Shown here: in pieces, positions 1 through 7,050 of the stretch
How the letters are laid out: every line of letters begins with the position of its first letter
How positions within the stretch are numbered: position 1 is the stretch's first letter
Origin: Planctomycetota bacterium
GTDB taxonomy: Bacteria; Planctomycetota; Phycisphaerae; UBA1845
Direction of reading: 5' to 3'
DNA length: 15,544 bases
Assembly (NCBI GenBank): GCA_022563615.1
Contig: JADFMZ010000027.1
Coordinates: 1-15,544 of the forward strand
The notes under the pieces: model-generated
What the model saw: only the letters and a program-made list of their open reading frames with translations
Databases searched by the model: none
What the model was told of the DNA's origin: nothing
Position numbers and translations under genes: made by a program

Positions 1-155
1 ACTGGGTTTTTGCAACACCCACCCATGGCGATGCCTTTGCAAAACTATCTCGACCTATAAGGGCCGTGCTACTATACGCCCTCGCCCCCGCCGCCTAGCG
101 ACGGGAAAAAGGGCAAAAGTCGAGCTAGGGTGCCTGACAATCTGTTCAACAACCT
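1..155. other. Non-coding edge region downstream of the esterase gene
   Basis: No convincing gene is visible. On the minus strand this is the 3' side of the esterase gene. An imperfect inverted repeat (CCTAGCGAC at 94-102 against GTCGAGCTAGG at 119-129, one arm two bases longer) could form a stem that helps end its transcript, but no clear U-tract follows it. On the plus strand a TTGCAA at 37-42 has no well-spaced -10 box. Confidence 0.4.
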
Positions 156-1214
156 TCAGTCGTTGGGGGACATCGCGGGGACGGGTTGAAGGAACGCCTG
201 GGGAACGGTCAACTGAATGCTGCGGCTGTAAGCGTGACGATCGGCGTCATTGACGGTAACGGTAACGCGATAGGTTCCGGGTCGGGCGTAGATGTGGACG
301 GGCTCAGCCGCGCTCGACACGTCGCCGTCGCCGAACTCCCAAGAGTAACCCGCAGGGACATGGCTGCATTTGAGTTTGAATTGCATTTCGAATGGGTTGT
401 CCGTGGAGCGGGGAAAGGCGCGGATCCGAATCCAGGGATCCTTACGGATCACCCGTTCAAAGAATTCAACGGCCCTGGGCGCGTCGGAGCGCAGCGCCGG
501 CCCCAACGGATCGTCGCGCACGTCGGCATGGTGGGAGCGCAGCCACTGGACACAACGCGTCGCGTGCTTGCCGCTGAGGGCGTCGCCGGAGTTGTAGTGG
601 ACCAGCACCGGCTGATGTCGGTCGATGGTTTTTCCAACGTCAACCAAGCAGTCGGGGTCGAAACGCGGCTGGATCAGGCTAACGGCGCGGAACCGATCGG
701 GATTGCGCAGCGCTGCGTATAGGGCGGCATAGGCTCCACCCGACCAGCCGTGGATAAAGATCCGATCCTCGGAGATGTTGTGGCCGGCCTGGACATGCCG
801 CACGGTGGCGATGATGCGACGCTCGTCCTCACTTTGGAGCAACCGTTGTCGTTCCGAGGCGGGCGGAAACGTGCTGGCAACACCGGTCAGTTTCGGGGCG
901 GCGACGAGAAAACCGTGAGACTCAGCAAGCTGCGTCCATTCTCGAATCTGCCGGTTGGGTGAGTCGGGAAACGAAGAATGACACACGATAATCAAGGGCC
1001 AGCCGGAATCGCGATCGTAAGCGGACGGCCGATACAGCAGGTAGGGACGGCCGAGCAGAGGCTCGACCATCGGCCTGATGGGTTCGGGCACGTTCGGATC
1101 GATAAGCTGCGAACAGCCGGCGGCGCATAGTGCAATTGTCCAGACAACCCATTGGAAGAGCGGGGTCTTTGAAGAGCGCACCGCGATGTTGGAATCAAGC
1201 ACGGCGAATCGCAT
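156..1214 (-). CDS. Lipoprotein alpha/beta-hydrolase (esterase-like) with C-terminal PKD domain
   Basis: Likely an exported lipid-anchored hydrolase of the dienelactone hydrolase / PHB-depolymerase-like type. From the ATG at 1214 it has 352 residues. A hydrophobic segment ends in the lipobox CAAGC, with the lipidated Cys near residue 34. A strand of the type LIIVCHSS, as found around the oxyanion hole, lies near residues 74-81. The nucleophile elbow GWSGG puts the Ser near residue 158, and GD near residue 211 could supply the acid. A PKD domain follows (WEFGDGD, then YARPGTYRVTVTV, about residues 291-322), probably binding carbohydrate or protein outside the cell. The ATG at 1214 overlaps the pheT stop by 20 bases, suggesting translational coupling. 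A GTG at 1181 would give an equally good signal peptide without overlap, and an ATG at 1268 would give a long, odd N-terminus. The expected catalytic His is not obvious. The fold is well supported; the substrate is unknown. Confidence 0.75.
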   Translation of the reverse strand: MRFAVLDSNIAVRSSKTPLFQWVVWTIALCAAGCSQLIDPNVPEPIRPMVEPLLGRPYLLYRPSAYDRDSGWPLIIVCHSSFPDSPNRQIREWTQLAESHGFLVAAPKLTGVASTFPPASERQRLLQSEDERRIIATVRHVQAGHNISEDRIFIHGWSGGAYAALYAALRNPDRFRAVSLIQPRFDPDCLVDVGKTIDRHQPVLVHYNSGDALSGKHATRCVQWLRSHHADVRDDPLGPALRSDAPRAVEFFERVIRKDPWIRIRAFPRSTDNPFEMQFKLKCSHVPAGYSWEFGDGDVSSAAEPVHIYARPGTYRVTVTVNDADRHAYSRSIQLTVPQAFLQPVPAMSPND

Positions 1215-3594
1215 AACCGACGGTTTCCAAGTGTTTCTCGAAGGCGGATCGGAAGGTATTGGCGTCATCGTCGATCAGCGTGCGAGTGTCGTCGCCGATG
1301 ACGGTGCGCAGCGTCAGGCTGCGTCGGTCGGCTGGAACAGCCTGGCCTTCGTAGCATCCGACGTATTGTATTCGCTTGAGCAATGGATGTTGGAACGCCC
1401 GCACCTGTTTCACCACGTCGTTGTATCGTTGGGCCTTGGGCACAAGCAGGGAAAAATCCAGTTCGATCCAGGGATAGCTGGGGACTGTACCGAGTGTTTC
1501 AGTTTTCGGTTTGAGACGCGCGAGCTCGTCCAGTCGCAGTTCGGCCCAGGCGACGGCCCAGGAACCGAGATGCTCGTCCATGACCCGACGCAGCGACCCA
1601 TCCACGACACTGATACACCCCGAATCCACACCGTCGATCACAACGGCGGCGGTTCGATGAGGATGTTCCCAGGGCCGATCGGTGGATGGCCCCGGATTGA
1701 ACGTTGCGGCGCGGCCGAAGCGTTGCCAGGCCCAGCCTTCGAGCGCGGCCTTGAGTCGGCCGTAGAGTTCGTCTTCCATCCGCTTCCCCCGTTGGGCGAT
1801 CACCAGGGCGACATTTCGGTACTCGCCGTCGCCGTCTTTCCTCGGTTCGAAGACGCTTCCGACTTCGAGAATAGAGAACGCGGAAAAATGGTAGCGGTTG
1901 CGGACGACGGCGCTCAGCAGGCCCGGCATAAGCCAGCGGCGCAAACGGTGTAACCCGAAGGCGGAAGGATTCGTCAGTTCGACGCACGGACCCGGATCGT
2001 ATCCCAAACGCTCCAGCCATTCGCTGTCATACCACAAATAGCTGTGAAGTTCACAAAAGCCGTGCACGGAGGTGAAGTGCTCGATCGTGCGCCGTTCGAG
2101 CTGGTGAAGCGCATGAGGCGCGAAGCTGCGAATGGAGACGCGCGGCATGGCCGGCTCGATCGTTCCATATCCGATGAATCGGGCCAGTTCCTCGATCACG
2201 TCGTCTTCGATCGTGACATCAGCCGTAGATCGAAATGAAGGCACGTGGACCTGCCACTGGGTGTCATCGCCCGTTACTTCCAAGCCCAGCGGGCGAAGCA
2301 GGCGGTCGGCTTCATCGAAGGAAACGCCTCGCCCGATCGTGCGGGCGACATGTCCCGGATCGATGGAAACCACCACGGGCTCTCGGGGCTTCGGGTAGCG
2401 GTCACAGAGCCGACCGGTCATCTTCATGCCGGGATAGATCAGCTTGCTCAATTCCACAAAGCGTTGGATGGCCAAAACCGTGTTGCCGGGATCGAGGGAC
2501 TTCTCGAATCGGCTGCCGGCGTCGGTGCGCAGCCCCAACCGGGTCGCCGTCCGACGGATCGTCGCGGCGTCGAAGTTGGCGGATTCAAGCAGCAGCGATG
2601 CGGTGGCCTCCGACACTTCGGTGTCCAGACCTCCCATGATGCCGGCCAGCGCGATCGCGCGGCGGCGGGATTGGATCATCAGCGTTTGGGTGGTCAGCGT
2701 GCGTTCGATGCCGTCGAGCGTTCGAAAGCGTTCACCGTCGTGCGCCCACCCGACCTCGATTCGATCAACCTTGCTAGCGTCAAAGGCGTGCATGGGCTGG
2801 CCCAGGTCGGCCATGATGTAGTTGGTCAGATCCACCAGGCCGGTGATCGGGCGCATCCCGACATGGCCCAGACGCAGTTGCATCCACAGCGGCGCCGGCC
2901 GGGTGGGCACCCCTTCCACAAGGAGGCCGCTGTATCGAGGGCATGCGTCAGGATCGTCAATCTCAATCTCGATCGCAGGCAACGAGCCCGACGTTAGTTC
3001 ATCGAGCGGGACAACCGGATAGGGTTTGAGTGCCAGGCCGGTGATCGCGGCGATCTCGCGGGCCATTCCGTAATGGCCCCACAAATCCGGCCTGTGCGTG
3101 ATCGATTTGTTGTCGATCTCGAACACCCAATCTTCGAACCCATCCGGGGGGAGCGGTTGGCCCGGCGAAACATCCTCGCCGAGAAAGATCGCCTCCGAAA
3201 AGGCCATGGGGATCCCGATCGCGTCTCCGGGCAGGATCAAGCCGACGCTGGTGCGGCCGGCCACACGCGTCTCCCGGACGGCGTGGCCCCCGGCGCTCGC
3301 CCCCGGCGGCGCGTAGACCACAGAAAGGCCGACGTGTAGAACGGGCGCCGCGGTCACCGTCTCGATAACGCGCCCGTCGCCGACGTCCAGCTCTACGACG
3401 CGGAGGTTGGATTGACCGGCTATCGGCTGCTGACTCTTCACGCACGCAGCGATCAAGCCTCTTGCCTCGACGCGAACCGGTCTTGTTTTCTCCACCTCCG
3501 CCGTCGTGCACGTAATCCGTTCCGCCAGCTCCGGCGGGTTCAGGTCGCCTGGAAGCTCGACGAAGTCACGAAGCCATTGGAGTGAGATTAGCAT
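1195..3594 (-). CDS. pheT: Phenylalanine--tRNA ligase beta subunit
   Basis: The beta chain of the alpha2-beta2 enzyme that charges tRNA-Phe in the cytoplasm. At 799 residues it matches the full-length bacterial form (E. coli about 795). Domains in order: N-terminal helix MLISLQWLRDFV; OB-fold tRNA-binding domain (about 40-150); the family motif DNKSITHRPDLWGHYGMARE (161-180); B3/4 editing domain (about 215-385, with GLVDLTNYIM and GQPMHAFD); B5 domain (about 402-475, with EDDVIEELARFIGYG); a catalytic-like core (about 490-690); and the C-terminal FDX-ACB anticodon-binding domain (about 704-797). The start at 3594 gives the canonical N-terminus and has GGGA about 7 bases upstream. The catalytic alpha subunit gene pheS, often just upstream, is absent; prmC lies 275 bases upstream instead. 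The esterase gene overlaps its 3' end. Confidence 0.97.
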   Translation of the reverse strand: MLISLQWLRDFVELPGDLNPPELAERITCTTAEVEKTRPVRVEARGLIAACVKSQQPIAGQSNLRVVELDVGDGRVIETVTAAPVLHVGLSVVYAPPGASAGGHAVRETRVAGRTSVGLILPGDAIGIPMAFSEAIFLGEDVSPGQPLPPDGFEDWVFEIDNKSITHRPDLWGHYGMAREIAAITGLALKPYPVVPLDELTSGSLPAIEIEIDDPDACPRYSGLLVEGVPTRPAPLWMQLRLGHVGMRPITGLVDLTNYIMADLGQPMHAFDASKVDRIEVGWAHDGERFRTLDGIERTLTTQTLMIQSRRRAIALAGIMGGLDTEVSEATASLLLESANFDAATIRRTATRLGLRTDAGSRFEKSLDPGNTVLAIQRFVELSKLIYPGMKMTGRLCDRYPKPREPVVVSIDPGHVARTIGRGVSFDEADRLLRPLGLEVTGDDTQWQVHVPSFRSTADVTIEDDVIEELARFIGYGTIEPAMPRVSIRSFAPHALHQLERRTIEHFTSVHGFCELHSYLWYDSEWLERLGYDPGPCVELTNPSAFGLHRLRRWLMPGLLSAVVRNRYHFSAFSILEVGSVFEPRKDGDGEYRNVALVIAQRGKRMEDELYGRLKAALEGWAWQRFGRAATFNPGPSTDRPWEHPHRTAAVVIDGVDSGCISVVDGSLRRVMDEHLGSWAVAWAELRLDELARLKPKTETLGTVPSYPWIELDFSLLVPKAQRYNDVVKQVRAFQHPLLKRIQYVGCYEGQAVPADRRSLTLRTVIGDDTRTLIDDDANTFRSAFEKHLETVGYAIRRA

Positions 3595-3654
3595 TGCGAT
3601 TCCCAGCCAAGCGTGCGCCGTATTCCATCAGTATTGTGACTGTGATTCCGACCC

Positions 3655-3679
3655 GAGCCGAGGGCTTTAGCCCGCGCGA
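3655..3679 (+). repeat. REP-like hairpin, copy D
   Basis: The layout is GAGCCG, then a GGGCT-tt-AGCCC hairpin, then GCGCGA. It matches the copy at 8236-8260 at 21 of 25 positions. Two of the four differences form a compensatory stem change: an A-T pair there is a G-C pair here. It lies in the prmC-pheT gap. Confidence 0.6.
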
Positions 3680-3724
3680 TCATCCCGCAGTTTTGACCGT
3701 TCATAACCAGGTGTTGTTTGAGTG

Positions 3725-3808
3725 CCAATAATGAGGGTTTCGAAGCGCCAACGACACTCCAAGTTTCGCGCAGGCCTTTTGAAAATGCCTGCGGCTCGGT
3801 TTTGTTGG
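3725..3808 (-). repeat. Dispersed intergenic repeat element, copy A
   Basis: Read on the minus strand, it contains AACAAAACCGAGCCGCAGGC (3787-3806) and GCCTGCGCGAA (3765-3775), both identical to the element at 8225-8301. A TGTCGT...CGCTTCGAAAC block (about 3737-3757) also matches closely. The hairpin loop here is an A/T-rich insert, making CGCAGGC(3769-3775)...GCCTGCG(3787-3793) with a TTTT/AAAA core. The ends CCAACAA and TTATTGG look like decayed terminal inverted repeats. The element fills much of the 275-base prmC-pheT gap. No protein-coding gene is supported in this gap. Confidence 0.65.
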
Positions 3809-3869
3809 AAGTTCTTGGAGTGTTCTTGAGACACAGCGCCAACCCATAGCGTTTGCCCACGACTCTCGT

Positions 3870-4787
3870 TCATACGTCCGTCGATCCGTCGGGAGCAAAC
3901 ACAATGACGCGGTCCTGTCCGACAACACGATCCTTTACGGTCGCCTGATGACTCCACCGCCCCGCATTGAGGACCGTTTCGATAACCGCCGGCGCCTGAT
4001 CGTCACCGACTTCCAACGCCATCAACCCATCGGGCGTCAGGATCCGCAAAGCGCCGGCAGACAGGCTTCGATAAAATGACAAACCATCCTCGCCGTCGCA
4101 AAGGGCGGCCATCGGCTCATAATCTCGGACGGTTGGCGGTAAGGTTTCGACTTCGGCCTTAGGCACATAGGGCGGATTGCTCACGACCACATGAAAGCCG
4201 TCGGCGGGCGCCGCATCTTCGGGCAGCGCCAAGCGGTCAGCCTCGACCAGGGTTAACCGGTCGGCCACGCCATGCCTCTCGGCGTTGCCACGGGCGATCT
4301 CCAACGCACCACGGGACACGTCGGTCCCTACGGCGACGGCGTTTTTCAGATTCTTAAGCAACGTCACACAGATGCATCCGCTGCCCGTACCCACGTCCAG
4401 GATTCGCGGCTGCGCCCACCCCGCTTGTTTGCAAAGATCCAGGACGACCTCGACGAGCGTCTCGGTCTCAGGCCGGGGGATGAGCACGTCGCCCGTTACG
4501 ACGAACGAGAGGGAGAAGAACTCCTTGCTCCCAACCAGATAGGCAATCGGCTCAAGCGACGCGGCCCGGCGTACCAGTTCTCGAAACCGCACGAGAGGCG
4601 CGTCGTCCGCGAACTCGGAAGAGCGGGCATACAGGTCGATCCGCCTGCATTCAAGGGCATGGGCCAGCAGCACCTCGCTTGCCAATCGAGCTTCCTCAAC
4701 GCCGTTGCTAGCCAGGTAATCGCTCGTCCAGGTCAGCAGGCGGCCGATGGTCCACTCGGTTTCGTTGACAGGTGTCTCGACACTCAT
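3870..4787 (-). CDS. prmC: Peptide chain release factor N5-glutamine methyltransferase
   Basis: Uses S-adenosylmethionine to methylate the Gln of the GGQ motif in release factors RF1/RF2, which is needed for efficient termination. From the ATG at 4787 it has 305 residues, normal for the family. An N-terminal helical domain carries EPIAYLVGSKEFFSLSF and VLIPRPETE (about 79-109), the usual family signature. The SAM-binding loop LDVGTGSG is at 130-137, and the catalytic NPPY that holds the target glutamine is at 204-207. A GTG seven codons upstream (4808) is also in frame, but a TATAGT box lies between the two, so ATG 4787 is preferred. It is not next to prfA here but sits between a tRNA-binding protein gene and pheT, all on the minus strand. 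Identification is firm. Confidence 0.95.
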   Translation of the reverse strand: MSVETPVNETEWTIGRLLTWTSDYLASNGVEEARLASEVLLAHALECRRIDLYARSSEFADDAPLVRFRELVRRAASLEPIAYLVGSKEFFSLSFVVTGDVLIPRPETETLVEVVLDLCKQAGWAQPRILDVGTGSGCICVTLLKNLKNAVAVGTDVSRGALEIARGNAERHGVADRLTLVEADRLALPEDAAPADGFHVVVSNPPYVPKAEVETLPPTVRDYEPMAALCDGEDGLSFYRSLSAGALRILTPDGLMALEVGDDQAPAVIETVLNAGRWSHQATVKDRVVGQDRVIVFAPDGSTDV

Positions 4788-4793
4788 GCAAGG

Positions 4794-4821
4794 ACTATAC
4801 CGGCACAACGGCAGGGCGCAA
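4794..4821 (-). promoter_or_regulatory. Candidate prmC promoter, apparently leaderless
   Basis: On the minus strand TTGCGC (4821-4816), a 16-base spacer and TATAGT (4799-4794) are followed by only six bases before ATG 4787. Transcription would start at or very near the A of the start codon. No Shine-Dalgarno sequence precedes the ATG. The placement is suggestive but based on motif match only. Confidence 0.45.
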
Positions 4822-4923
4822 AGCGCACAAGGCCACCTAGCGGCAATGGCTGCCTGCCTCGAACCAGGCGACGGGCGTCGTCCACATTCGCGGCCACTTG
4901 ACCTAAGCGCCCAACGACCGACT

Positions 4924-5277
4924 CTACGATACCGTACTGCCCGGTTCGATTTCCGATTCCGGAGATACGATCACAACGCGACTTTGATCCGGACTCGTGG
5001 CGGCCAGCAGCATCCCCTGACTCTCGATGCCGCGCATCATCCTCGGCGCGAGATTGGCAACGATCACAAGATTCCGCCCCACCAGCTCTTCCGGCGTGTA
5101 GTGCCCTTTCAATCCGGCACAAAGCTGGCGCTGCTCATCGCCCAGATCCACCTTGAGCACCAGCAGTCGGTCGGCGTTGGGATGATCGCTCGCCTCGATC
5201 ACTCGTCCCACACGGAGCTTGAGCTTCGTGAAATCATCGAAGCTGACCCATTCGGATGATGTAGATGGTTCGGACAT
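4924..5277 (-). CDS. Stand-alone tRNA-binding OB-fold protein (MetRS beta / CsaA / Trbp111 type)
   Basis: A 117-residue protein that is nearly all one EMAP/Trbp111-type OB fold. Visible signatures are FTKLKLRVGRVIEASDHPNA (about 16-35), ADRLLVLKVDLGDE, RQLCAGLKGHY, the strand VGRNLVIVANL, and RGIESQGMLLAA (about 82-93). In most bacteria this domain is the C-terminal dimerisation and tRNA-binding part of methionyl-tRNA synthetase. As a separate gene it usually acts as a MetRS beta chain or a general tRNA-binding factor; CsaA is a related chaperone-like protein. metG is not in the window, so the role cannot be settled. It lies 137 bases upstream of prmC on the same strand. Start ATG 5277 is preceded by a weak AGGGA about 12 bases upstream. 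Confidence 0.88.
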   Translation of the reverse strand: MSEPSTSSEWVSFDDFTKLKLRVGRVIEASDHPNADRLLVLKVDLGDEQRQLCAGLKGHYTPEELVGRNLVIVANLAPRMMRGIESQGMLLAATSPDQSRVVIVSPESEIEPGSTVS

Positions 5278-5335
5278 GTTCAGTTATTCCCTAAAAAAAC
5301 GGTACCATTGATGATGCATACTACGGTCGTCATGC

Positions 5336-5363
5336 AAACCCACGAATCGAAATCCGTGGGTTT
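5336..5363. terminator. Perfect 9-bp stem-loop, possible terminator or regulatory hairpin
   Basis: AAACCCACG (5336-5344) and CGTGGGTTT (5355-5363) pair perfectly around a 10-base loop. The stem lies about 60 bases upstream of the minus-strand tRNA-binding protein gene. The short TTT after the stem makes it a weak terminator at best. It could instead act in the 5' leader of that gene. Confidence 0.35.
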
Positions 5364-5549
5364 CGGCCGCCACAGGACCGAACAGGAATGGAGTCTACCC
5401 GAAGGGTCGGGATCGAAACAGCCTTCCGAGGGGAAGAGGTAGTGTCCTGGGGCTGGCGTCATCGGCTTGGCCGATTGACCCGTTGCTGCCTGCGTGGATC
5501 TAAGCTAAAACTTTGCTTTTCATGGTTGACGGTGAGGCTGGTGAACCGC

Positions 5550-5828
5550 ATGGATGAGGGAACGACAGGAATCGTCGTTTTGTCCGTCACTTCCATCGTC
5601 ACGGCAATACTGTGTCACCTAGCGATCCGACGCTTCCTCATTGCATCGGCGACCGCGGCGGTCATTGCAACGATCTTATTTCCCTATTTTGCCTACCTTC
5701 ACGAAGGATATCGTCCTGATCCTTTCTTTCTCATAGCGATTGTGGTTTGCGTCGCTCTTTCGTTCGCAATTGCGCTTGTCGTTGGGGTACCGTTTTGGCT
5801 TCGGAGAAGACCAACTCGTCCAGATTAG
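5550..5828 (+). CDS. Small hypothetical membrane protein, three predicted helices
   Basis: I do not recognise this gene. From ATG 5550 it encodes 92 residues with three strongly hydrophobic segments (about 7-25, 30-48 and 58-82), a short loop with HEGYRPDP between helices 2 and 3, and a basic tail (LRRRPTRP) probably facing the cytoplasm. The frame is open from 5388, but the extra N-terminal residues are Arg/Cys-rich and look untranslated. A GTG at 5541 is another possible start, with GGTGAGG at 5531-5537. Codon use is less GC-rich than the neighbours. Hydrophobicity supports a real gene, but there is no family match. It ends about 90 bases before the mannose-6-phosphate isomerase gene. Confidence 0.5.
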   Translation: MDEGTTGIVVLSVTSIVTAILCHLAIRRFLIASATAAVIATILFPYFAYLHEGYRPDPFFLIAIVVCVALSFAIALVVGVPFWLRRRPTRPD

Positions 5829-5869
5829 GACACTACCAGGGGGAGTTGTGATCGTACACAGGGTCCCGG

Positions 5870-5897
5870 TTGCTCTTGGCCGCGCCCACCCTACAAT
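5870..5897 (+). promoter_or_regulatory. Candidate promoter of the mannose-6-phosphate isomerase gene
   Basis: TTGCTC (5870-5875), a 16-base spacer and TACAAT (5892-5897) match a sigma-70-type promoter. Transcription would start near 5904, giving a leader of about 17 bases before ATG 5921. This also argues against any start codon at 5870. Confidence 0.45.
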
Positions 5898-5920
5898 CCA
5901 ACTTCAACCCGACGCCGGCG

Positions 5921-7024
5921 ATGAAGGTCCACCCGCTCATTTTCGAACCGATTTTCAAACCCAGAATCTGGGGTGGGCGAAAGCTGCAAAGTCTTTTAAG
6001 CAAACGACTCCCGGAGGGCGCTGCGATCGGTGAATCGTGGGAAATCGCCGATTTGGAGGATGATTCATCGGTGGTCGCGCAGGGGCCTGCCAAGGGAACC
6101 ACAATTCGAGAACTCGTGCAGGAATGGGGAACCGAATTGGTGGGACGCGCCCCGCTGTCGGCTGATCGATTCCCCCTTCTCATCAAGTTCCTCGACGCCA
6201 CGGAAACGCTCAGCATCCAGGTCCACCCGGATGAGGCGACGGCCCGCCGACTCGGAGGGCGGGTTCGCGCCAAGCACGAAGCCTGGTACGTGATCGACGC
6301 CGAGGAGAACGGGTTCATCTATCGAGGATTGCGCCCGGGCGCAGATCTCGCCTCGCTCCGGCAGGCCGTTGAGCAAGGTCGAGTGGAGACCGTGCTGAAT
6401 CGTCTTTCAGCCCGAAAGGGGCATGCGTATTTCCTTCCGGCGGGCACGATCCACGCGCTCGGCGCGGGCGTGGTCGTGGCCGAGGTGCAGACGCCGTCGG
6501 ACGTGACCTATCGCCTGCACGACTGGAAGCGCATCGATCCATCCACGGGGTCGCCGCGTCCGCTGCATCTGGATCAAGCCATGTCGTGCATTTCCACCGA
6601 ACCGGTTCCCGCCCAGGCCGAGGATCCCCGGCATGTCGGCAGCGTTTGGACCTCAATCACCAGTCTGATTCGCTGCGATTCGTTTGTGATAGAGCGGGTG
6701 CGGATGGTGGATGGAGTTGTACAGCCGATCCCCTATCAGGAAATGATGATCTGGATCATGCTGGAAGGGCACGGAAGTCTTGAGTGCGCGGACCTGAGCG
6801 AGCCGATTCTCTTTGGCCAAGGCGATACCGTGCTTTTGCCAGCCGGGTTGCGTGACGGTCGCGTCCAGACGCTGGACAACTGCATGTGGCTCGAAGTTTC
6901 GGTCCCGATTAAGAGTTCACTGACGGGATTCGACCGCCCCACCCGGGCATCTTTGAACGAACCGGACGCTGCGTCGAGCCGTTTTGTTCCGCTGTCGGTG
7001 CCTGATCGCCCCGAACCGTCGTAA
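5921..7024 (+). CDS. manA: Mannose-6-phosphate isomerase, type I (phosphomannose isomerase)
   Basis: Interconverts mannose-6-phosphate and fructose-6-phosphate in the cytoplasm, linking glycolysis to GDP-mannose and glycan synthesis. From ATG 5921 it has 367 residues and begins with the typical PLIFEPIFKPRIWGGRKL. Zinc ligands of the cupin fold are visible: QVHP (Gln100, His102), KHEAWYVI (Glu120) and PAGTIHALGAG (His178). The active-site stretch EVQTPSDVTYRLHDW (about 188-202) carries the conserved Arg. It resembles the shorter Bacillus-type ManA more than the E. coli type. A longer in-frame start at 5870 would fall in the -35 box of the candidate promoter. The next gene starts 26 bases downstream, so the two probably share a transcript. 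The gene symbol follows family convention. Confidence 0.93.
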   Translation: MKVHPLIFEPIFKPRIWGGRKLQSLLSKRLPEGAAIGESWEIADLEDDSSVVAQGPAKGTTIRELVQEWGTELVGRAPLSADRFPLLIKFLDATETLSIQVHPDEATARRLGGRVRAKHEAWYVIDAEENGFIYRGLRPGADLASLRQAVEQGRVETVLNRLSARKGHAYFLPAGTIHALGAGVVVAEVQTPSDVTYRLHDWKRIDPSTGSPRPLHLDQAMSCISTEPVPAQAEDPRHVGSVWTSITSLIRCDSFVIERVRMVDGVVQPIPYQEMMIWIMLEGHGSLECADLSEPILFGQGDTVLLPAGLRDGRVQTLDNCMWLEVSVPIKSSLTGFDRPTRASLNEPDAASSRFVPLSVPDRPEPS

Positions 7025-7050
7025 GCGGTAGGGGGTTCGGCCATGGTGCG

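Noticed and set aside
1078..1953. Plus-strand open frame of 291 codons opposite pheT
   Set aside because: It lies entirely opposite the 3' end of pheT and the start of the esterase gene. Its protein has no recognisable domain and mirrors the GC-rich third-codon pattern of the real gene.
2245..2997. Plus-strand open frame of 250 codons opposite pheT
   Set aside because: It is antisense to the conserved B3/4 and B5 regions of pheT, which are certain. The product has no domain and reads like an antisense shadow.
3588..3860. Minus-strand open frame of 90 codons in the prmC-pheT gap
   Set aside because: It is made almost wholly of the dispersed repeat sequence, overlaps the pheT start and has no ribosome binding site. 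It is best explained as repeat DNA.
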